Shown here: one piece after another, positions 6,987 through 12,154 of the stretch
Position numbering within the stretch: position 1 is the stretch's first letter
Layout of the letters: the number at the start of each line of letters is the position of its first letter
NCBI GenBank assembly: GCA_031263265.1
Contig: JAISGE010000047.1
Location: 1 to 12,154 of the forward strand
Reading direction: 5' to 3'
DNA length: 12,154 nucleotides
DNA from: Treponema sp.
GTDB lineage: Bacteria > Spirochaetota > Spirochaetia > Treponematales > Breznakiellaceae
The notes under the pieces: generated by a model
Seen by the model: the letters and a program-made list of their open reading frames with translations, nothing else
What the model was told of the DNA's origin: nothing
Database searches by the model: none
Translations under genes and position numbers: made by a program

Positions 6987-9407
6987 ATGCCGATGTTTCC
7001 TGGGTATTTTTTCTTTTTTTTGTTAATGCTCGGTACCTTGGTTTCCTGTAAGGGTGAATCGGTTTTAGGGATAAGTAAGGAAGAAGCTAACCAACGGCTT
7101 AAAGCAGGGGATATAAGCTTTATCCTGGCAGCGGATCCGGTCAACCTAGCAGAACTGCAGCTCCTTCACCCTTCAGCCCTGTTTTACGGAGGGCTTCTGG
7201 TTCAAGCCGCGGCCCAGCGCGTCTCCACCGGGGAAGCAGAACTCGACCAGGAGCATAGACCGCAGACCGCCTTTTTCCATCAAGCGCTTTTTGAGGCGGC
7301 TTTAGGAAGTCCCTCCCCGCAGATCCGGGCTGCAGCGGCCCAGGAACTCATGGTTCCGCTTTTAGAAGGAACCCAAGGAAAAAGCCTGGCCCACCGCCTT
7401 GTAACCCATATACCGGAGCAGGTCCCAGAGGAAACCCCAAGGGTCTCCAAAAACTTGGGTGCCAGGGGAACCGAGTTCAGTTTGTATGGTGCAGCCTTGT
7501 ATATACTAGGCCGCTTGGATGAAGGCCGGCGCCTTTTGGAAAGGTACGGTCTTACCTCCTCCTGGGATGAAGTCCTCATGCTGCTGTCCCGCTGGGGTCT
7601 CCAGGATACCCAGGTAAAAGGAGCTATCCTGGATTGGTTTCTGACCAGCACCCCTGATCGGGCGTTTGCCTGGGCCTTTGGGGAAATGCAAAACCAGGAT
7701 GCTGAGTTTTTTACCCCAGAAGAAGCTGCTGCGATTAAGGGACGGCTTGCGGTATCCCATGCCTCTTATGGAGAAGGGCTTCAGTACTTTCGCCAGGTTT
7801 TACCTGAAGAACCTGCTCTGTTTTTTCAATACCCCGAATTAACCAACGACTTGGGGCGTAGTTTTCAATTTGCCGGTTCTCTCGCCCTAACACAGGGCAT
7901 ATCCCTCTTTCTTGAGTGGGACTCCTTATTAGCCGCAGACATGAAGATCCCGGAAGAAACAACAGAACCCGATGATCTGGCACTACAAAAGGCATTTATA
8001 GAAAAAATAGAAAAAATAGAGAACATCGAAAAAATAGATGTGCCGAATATACGGTACCGGCTCCGGTACTTTGCAGGCAGAATGGAGCGGCAACGAGGGC
8101 ACTATTCCCAGGCAATGGATCACTTCAAAACAGCCCTGAACTTTGCCCCGGATGCTCTGCAACAAGATGCCTGTATATGGTATATCCTCCATATCGGGAT
8201 GACGAACAACCCTGAACAGGTCCTCTCCCTGGTGGATACGTACCTCCCTCAGTGGCATGAAGACTCGTATTTTGCAGATATCCTGGATCTGCTCTGCCGT
8301 TATCTCACGGCAAACCGGCAATGGGAAGGGATGCTCCACCTTTTTTCCCAGATCCGGTTCCGGTCTGATGGTGCAAGCACGGCAAAATACGCCTATATTC
8401 TGGGCAGGGCGATTTCAGAAGCCTATATTTCCCCTGAGCAGGGTGCGGCTGCATTGGGGGTGCTCGGCATGACCAGCTCGACGACTGAACTCAAGTCCCT
8501 GGTGACCCGGACCTTTTTCAAGATAGCCTTGGAGGAGGAAGCCTCCTCCTTCTACTATCGTGCCATGAGCGCCTTTCAGCTCGGGGAACACATCATCCCT
8601 ATACCCTTGGAAACGCCGCAAGCCGAAAAACCTGCCCTAAGTCCTGAGGATTCCCTAGCTGGGGGGAATCTGGCGTTTCTTCAGGGCTTTTTTGAGTTCA
8701 GTGCAGGACGTTTTGCCTTTTCCTATCTGCAAACCATGCTGGCGGATCTTTCCATCCCGGAACTACGGTTCCTGGCCCAGACCTTTGCCGGGGCAGCCTA
8801 TTGGGAAGAATCCATCCGGATCATTACCACCTATATGAGCCGGGAATCCTATACCTTGACCTATGAGGATATGCTTTTGTATTATCCCCGGTCCTTTATG
8901 GAAATCATAGAGGCAAATGCCCAGAATGCACGGATTCCTCCAGAACTGCTATACGGTCTCATCCGTACAGAAAGCGCCTTTAACCCGGCTATTGTCTCCC
9001 ATGCTGGGGCCGTAGGGCTATCCCAACTCATGTCCGATACTGCCCTGGAGGTGGCAAAGCGTATCAGTAAGGAGGGAGGACCTGATTACCTGGAGGATCA
9101 GACTCTGGATCTGCGGAATCCTGCAATGAATGTCCATATCGGCACATCCTATCTACGGTATCTTATGGATCGCTTGGAAAGTCCCCTCCAGGCATTACTG
9201 GCCTATAATGGAGGTATGACCCGGGTCAGGCGCTGGCGTGCGGCGGAGTCCCTGTTCCCGGAAGATCTGTTCCTGGAAACCATCAGCATTACTGAAACCC
9301 GTAATTATGGCAAACGGGTCTTGGCAGCGGCCGCAGTGTATGGGTATTTATATTTTGATATCCCTATGGAAACGGTGGTGATTAATCTATATAAAGGTTT
9401 TGAGTAG
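6987..9407 (+). CDS. Lipoprotein soluble-lytic-transglycosylase family protein (Slt/MltE-like, GH23)
   Basis: It cleaves the MurNAc-GlcNAc bond of peptidoglycan with formation of 1,6-anhydroMurNAc, in the periplasm and probably anchored by lipid. The protein has 806 residues, longer than the roughly 645 of E. coli Slt70. It begins with a short hydrophobic signal rich in Phe and a lipobox LVSC with Cys21. Residues 22 to about 640 are helical and repeat-like (for example RYFAGRMERQRGHYSQAMDHF), resembling the superhelical U-domain of Slt. The catalytic domain holds ELLYGLIRTESAFNP with Glu662, GLSQLM (677-682, where GLMQLMP is commoner), the segment NPAMNVHIGTSYLRYLMDRL and AYNGG at about 739-743. 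ATG 6987 follows the LysM stop by one base; ATG 6993 is an equally possible start, and an upstream in-frame start at 6909 would overlap the LysM gene and place extra residues before the signal peptide. It probably acts with the LysM protein. Confidence 0.92.
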   Translation: MPMFPGYFFFFLLMLGTLVSCKGESVLGISKEEANQRLKAGDISFILAADPVNLAELQLLHPSALFYGGLLVQAAAQRVSTGEAELDQEHRPQTAFFHQALFEAALGSPSPQIRAAAAQELMVPLLEGTQGKSLAHRLVTHIPEQVPEETPRVSKNLGARGTEFSLYGAALYILGRLDEGRRLLERYGLTSSWDEVLMLLSRWGLQDTQVKGAILDWFLTSTPDRAFAWAFGEMQNQDAEFFTPEEAAAIKGRLAVSHASYGEGLQYFRQVLPEEPALFFQYPELTNDLGRSFQFAGSLALTQGISLFLEWDSLLAADMKIPEETTEPDDLALQKAFIEKIEKIENIEKIDVPNIRYRLRYFAGRMERQRGHYSQAMDHFKTALNFAPDALQQDACIWYILHIGMTNNPEQVLSLVDTYLPQWHEDSYFADILDLLCRYLTANRQWEGMLHLFSQIRFRSDGASTAKYAYILGRAISEAYISPEQGAAALGVLGMTSSTTELKSLVTRTFFKIALEEEASSFYYRAMSAFQLGEHIIPIPLETPQAEKPALSPEDSLAGGNLAFLQGFFEFSAGRFAFSYLQTMLADLSIPELRFLAQTFAGAAYWEESIRIITTYMSRESYTLTYEDMLLYYPRSFMEIIEANAQNARIPPELLYGLIRTESAFNPAIVSHAGAVGLSQLMSDTALEVAKRISKEGGPDYLEDQTLDLRNPAMNVHIGTSYLRYLMDRLESPLQALLAYNGGMTRVRRWRAAESLFPEDLFLETISITETRNYGKRVLAAAAVYGYLYFDIPMETVVINLYKGFE
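8001..8036 (+). repeat. Four tandem 9-bp units (GAAAAAATA) inside the transglycosylase gene
   Basis: Units 8001-8009, 8010-8018 and 8028-8036 are identical GAAAAAATA; unit 8019-8027 is GAGAACATC. They encode repeated Glu-Lys-Ile (third unit Glu-Asn-Ile) in a stretch between helical parts of the U-domain. Because the unit is a multiple of three, gain or loss keeps the frame. Confidence 0.9.
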
Positions 9408-9444
9408 AATTCCGATTATTATAGAAAAGTATAAATAAGTATGT

Positions 9445-9537
9445 ACTGCTATTCCATAACTCATCTTTAATAGAATCTAATCTTATAATAGATGATTATT
9501 CAGATAATGAGCGTGTGGAATAGGGCAGTGTTTTTTT
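9445..9537 (+). terminator. Long composite hairpin with T7 tract after the transglycosylase gene
   Basis: ACTGC (9445-9449) and TATTCCA (9450-9456) pair with TGGAATA (9516-9522) and GCAGT (9525-9529), with GG bulged, and T7 follows at 9531-9537. The inside also folds on itself: CTCAT 9460-9464 with ATGAG 9507-9511, ATCT 9475-9478 with AGAT 9502-9505, and AATC 9479-9482 with GATT 9494-9497. The whole 86-base element is therefore a long, AT-rich imperfect palindrome. The likely role is termination of the LysM-transglycosylase operon. A small mobile or repeated palindromic element is the alternative. Confidence 0.5.
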
Positions 9538-9545
9538 ACAGTCCG

Positions 9546-9670
9546 GAGCTTGTGACGGTCAGGGTAGACTCACGTCTGTAGAAAGAAAAGCTCAGATGTG
9601 TTGAAGCAGGATGATCGTGTATTACCGTATTGAGCTTTGTTTGCTTCTTTATATAGGGCCTAAAGCTCAA
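9546..9670 (+). promoter_or_regulatory. Alternating complementary blocks in the ftsK upstream region
   Basis: Four blocks alternate in sense: GAGCTT 9546-9551, AAAGCTCA 9587-9594, TTGAGCTTT 9630-9638 and AAAGCTCAA 9662-9670. Each can pair with its neighbour (6, 8 and 9 bp), so the hairpins 2:3 and 3:4 exclude each other. The last block ends 2 bases before the ftsK ribosome binding site GGAGG (9673-9677). As DNA, blocks 3 and 4 are an inverted repeat flanking a candidate promoter and could be operator half-sites. Either reading is an inference from the repeats, which are plainly visible. Confidence 0.4.
9630..9657 (+). promoter_or_regulatory. Candidate ftsK promoter
   Basis: TTGAGC (9630-9635) and TATAGG (9652-9657) are 16 bases apart, each matching 4 of 6 consensus positions, giving a leader of about 25 bases to the GTG start. 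A perfect TATAAT at 9484-9489 further up lacks a -35 and lies inside the long palindrome, so it is less likely. Confidence 0.3.
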
Positions 9671-9688
9671 GTGGAGGATTTCTAATCG

Positions 9689-12142
9689 GTGGTCCTGAAA
9701 GATGGTGTATCTCAGTACGCATCACTATTTCGTATTGTTGCAATGGTGGGGGCTGGGGTCTTAGGTGTTGCTGCTCTATGCTTAGGAATTTCTATAATTG
9801 GTGCGCTTTTTACTGCATCAGGTTCTTTCTTTGCACCGGGGATTTTTTTTGTGGATTCCTATGGGATTTTGGCTTTGGTCATTCCCTGTTACCTGCTCTA
9901 TGCAGCGCGCTTATTGGCAGATCCTGAATACTATCCAGAGCGTATTTTTGTACTGACCTGTACGGTGGTTCCCTTTATAACCCTAGCGGTAGGGTTTATG
10001 CTTATTCGGGATTTCGCGGTTTTGAAGGAACAATACCGCTTTCTTGAGTGGATCGGGAAAATAGGGCTTAATTTCTTTGTCATCCTCTTTACCATCCTGG
10101 AAATCTTGATGATCCTGCTCGTTACCGCCCTGTTGTTTCCCAGGGCATCTGAGAAACGGGAATACCGCTGGAGCGCCATCCTGTATAGACCCTCAGCCGC
10201 GCCTACCGAGGAGCCCAGGGAACGGCAAACCTATCAAGCCCAAAAGCGTTCCTCCTGGCCGCCGTTGCGGAATCCTCCCTTGAAGCTGAAATTTTCCTCG
10301 ATCCCCCTGCCTCCGGTATTCTTGAAGCCGGATTCACCGCCTGAAGACCACAAGGAACATACCGGGGAAGAGGAGGCCCCAGGATCGAATGGGCCAAACT
10401 TCGCGTTTCCCACGATAAAACCCTTAGCCAGTGCCTCTGCCTTGAGTGAATTTGAGTCCCTCTTCCATCGGCCTGATTCAGGTACTCAGGAAGAGCCAGG
10501 CGATTCCCCTGGACCAGAGGAACCAGAGCGCCCGGAGACTCGTAGAGCAGTTCCTCCTGTTCCGGTAGAGGAGAGGTTCCGTGCTCAGCGGGAAGCTGAT
10601 AAGGATGCCCCGAAGGGTATAGGCCGGCATCAAGCCTGGGAAGAAGCACCTGCTCAGGAGCCGCTCCCTAGGACCAGCAGCCCAGAACGAAAAGCAGTAT
10701 CCTCTTCTTGGTTACCGCAAGCCTATGGGATACCGGTGCAGGGGATCCTCAACCGTTATGTTGAGAGTCAATACAACATCATCGATCAGGCCACCAAAGA
10801 AGCGGCGCTTATCCTCAGAGATACTTTGGAGGAATTCAATATTCAGGCAGAGGTTACCGGTATCAAGAAAGGGCCTGTGATCACCCTCTTTGAACTGCTC
10901 CCTGCCCCAGGGGTGAAACTTTCCCGAATCGTCAACCTGCAAGATAATATTGCCCTGAGGCTTGCCGCCTCTTCAGTGCGGATCGTGGCCCCGATTCCGG
11001 GAAAACAAGCGGTTGGTATCGAGGTTCCCAATACAAGGCGAACCATGGTTTCCTTTGCGGAGATCATTGAACGGTTCCTTAGGGAATTCCACCCTGAAGG
11101 AACAGGGCCTGCGATCCCCTTGGTCTTGGGGAAGGATAGTACCGGAGAAGTCCAGGCCGTTGATCTGGTGCAGATGCCCCACTTGCTTATTGCAGGGGCA
11201 ACTGGTGCCGGAAAATCGGTCTGTGTCAATACGATGATCCTTTCAATCTTGTACCAGTGTTCCCCAGCCGAATGTAGGCTCATCCTGATCGATCCCAAGC
11301 TCGTGGAATTACGCATATACAACGACATTCCCCACCTTTTGACTCCGGTGATCACCGAACCTAAGCGGGCTTTTCAGGCCTTACAGTACTGTCTCTTTGA
11401 GATGGAACGGCGTTATGCGTGCCTGGATTCCCTGGGAGTCCGGGATGTGCGCAGTTATAACCGGCGTATCAAGGAGCGGGGCATTGCCGTAGAGCATCTG
11501 CCCTTTATTGTGGTGGTGATCGATGAATTCGCCGACCTCATGGCCACAAGCGGCAAGGAGCTTGAATCCGCGCTTGCGCGGCTCACGGCCATGAGCCGGG
11601 CAGTAGGGATTCACCTGGTTTTGGCGACCCAACGGCCCTCCATTGATGTGATTACCGGGATTATCAAGGCTAATATCCCCAGCCGTATCGCCTTCATGGT
11701 GGCGAGTAAAGTAGACAGCCGTATCATTCTGGATATGGCAGGCGCAGAGAAACTCTTGGGTAAGGGGGACATGCTCTATGCCGGGGCCGCAAGCCCCTTC
11801 CCCGTCCGTATACAGGGTGCATTTGTTTCTGATGAAGAGGTTGAACGGGTGGTGGACTATGTGAAAACCCTCAGCCCTCCTGATTACCTGGATGATGAGC
11901 TTTTTATGGCTGATGAAGATGAGGGGCTTCTGTATGCAGAGGGGGATGATCCCCTGTATGATAAAGCCGTAAAAATCGTTCGAGAGCAGGGCAAAGCCAG
12001 CGCCAGTTATATGCAAAGACGGCTCAAAATAGGGTACAACCGGGCTGCCCGGCTCATAGAAACCATGGAAAACCGGGGGATTGTTGGTCCTGCCCAAGGG
12101 TCTAAACCCCGGGAACTATTACGAGGCTCTGAAGACTCATAA
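9689..12142 (+). CDS. ftsK: DNA translocase FtsK/SpoIIIE
   Basis: This is a septum-anchored, ATP-driven DNA pump that clears and sorts chromosome termini during division. The protein has 817 residues. Four hydrophobic segments lie at about 14-41, 56-76, 84-106 and 124-150; a Pro/Glu/Arg-rich linker follows to about 340; then comes the alpha domain (from about 346, GIPVQGILNRYVESQYNI). The RecA-like motor has Walker A GATGAGKS at 503-510, Walker B VVVIDEFADLM with Asp612-Glu613, and ATQRPSIDVITG. The C-terminal winged-helix gamma domain (about 754-812), which reads polar DNA motifs in FtsK/SpoIIIE, is present and intact. The start is GTG 9689: a stop at 9683-9685 in the same frame rules out anything earlier, and GGAGG at 9673-9677 is 11 bases upstream, a rather long spacing. 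The next in-frame ATG (9743) has no ribosome binding site and falls inside the first membrane helix. It seems to be its own unit. Confidence 0.97.
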   Translation: MVLKDGVSQYASLFRIVAMVGAGVLGVAALCLGISIIGALFTASGSFFAPGIFFVDSYGILALVIPCYLLYAARLLADPEYYPERIFVLTCTVVPFITLAVGFMLIRDFAVLKEQYRFLEWIGKIGLNFFVILFTILEILMILLVTALLFPRASEKREYRWSAILYRPSAAPTEEPRERQTYQAQKRSSWPPLRNPPLKLKFSSIPLPPVFLKPDSPPEDHKEHTGEEEAPGSNGPNFAFPTIKPLASASALSEFESLFHRPDSGTQEEPGDSPGPEEPERPETRRAVPPVPVEERFRAQREADKDAPKGIGRHQAWEEAPAQEPLPRTSSPERKAVSSSWLPQAYGIPVQGILNRYVESQYNIIDQATKEAALILRDTLEEFNIQAEVTGIKKGPVITLFELLPAPGVKLSRIVNLQDNIALRLAASSVRIVAPIPGKQAVGIEVPNTRRTMVSFAEIIERFLREFHPEGTGPAIPLVLGKDSTGEVQAVDLVQMPHLLIAGATGAGKSVCVNTMILSILYQCSPAECRLILIDPKLVELRIYNDIPHLLTPVITEPKRAFQALQYCLFEMERRYACLDSLGVRDVRSYNRRIKERGIAVEHLPFIVVVIDEFADLMATSGKELESALARLTAMSRAVGIHLVLATQRPSIDVITGIIKANIPSRIAFMVASKVDSRIILDMAGAEKLLGKGDMLYAGAASPFPVRIQGAFVSDEEVERVVDYVKTLSPPDYLDDELFMADEDEGLLYAEGDDPLYDKAVKIVREQGKASASYMQRRLKIGYNRAARLIETMENRGIVGPAQGSKPRELLRGSEDS

Positions 12143-12154
12143 CCCTCATTCCTC

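Noticed and set aside
9541..9640. Possible SRP-like small RNA suggested by GGTCAGG and GAAGCAGGATG strings
   Set aside because: The conserved loop order and pairing of the SRP RNA core are not present; the similarity is limited to short strings.

Overview
The window looks like chromosomal core sequence from a spirochaete, most likely a Treponema of the roughly 50% GC kind found in termite guts. This placement rests on recalled gene-family style and base composition, not on any search. There are no IS elements, phage genes, CRISPR arrays, tRNAs or rRNAs. Coding density is high and codon use looks uniform.

Region 1 (1-3110, + strand). The 3' part of a sodium-pumping decarboxylase beta subunit (OadB family) is followed by a two-gene aromatic amino acid unit: a DAHP synthase with an N-terminal regulatory domain (aroF) and a prephenate/arogenate dehydrogenase (tyrA) that overlaps it. 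Between oadB and aroF lies what appears to be a complete ribosome-mediated transcription attenuator. It has a strong ribosome binding site, a 37-codon leader ORF with 5 Tyr and 2 Phe codons (six of them within residues 15-24), a possible antiterminator pairing, and a textbook intrinsic terminator 32 bases before the aroF start. This is the most notable unannotated system in the window: aromatic supply would be sensed by translation of the leader and also, probably, by allostery in AroF.

Region 2 (3080-5701, - strand). A Ppx/GppA-type phosphatase with a C-terminal HD domain is followed 44 bases later by a predicted outer-membrane beta-barrel protein. A hairpin with a U8 tract on the - strand ends this unit, convergent with tyrA.

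Region 3 (5702-9537, mostly + strand). A 300-base divergent intergenic region carries a candidate promoter in each direction. The + strand promoter has a perfect 8-bp-arm palindrome in its spacer. It would drive a two-gene envelope operon. The first gene encodes an inner-membrane protein whose cytoplasmic part resembles an Hsp70 substrate-binding domain and whose outer part ends in a LysM peptidoglycan-binding domain. The second encodes a large lipoprotein lytic transglycosylase (Slt family). The operon is followed by a long imperfect palindrome with a T7 tract.

Region 4 (9538-12154, + strand). A 150-base leader with alternating complementary GAGCTT/AAGCTC blocks precedes a full-length FtsK/SpoIIIE DNA translocase. 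The shared theme of regions 3 and 4 is cell envelope remodelling, division and chromosome segregation. All structures and promoters were read by eye; no folding energies or database searches were run.
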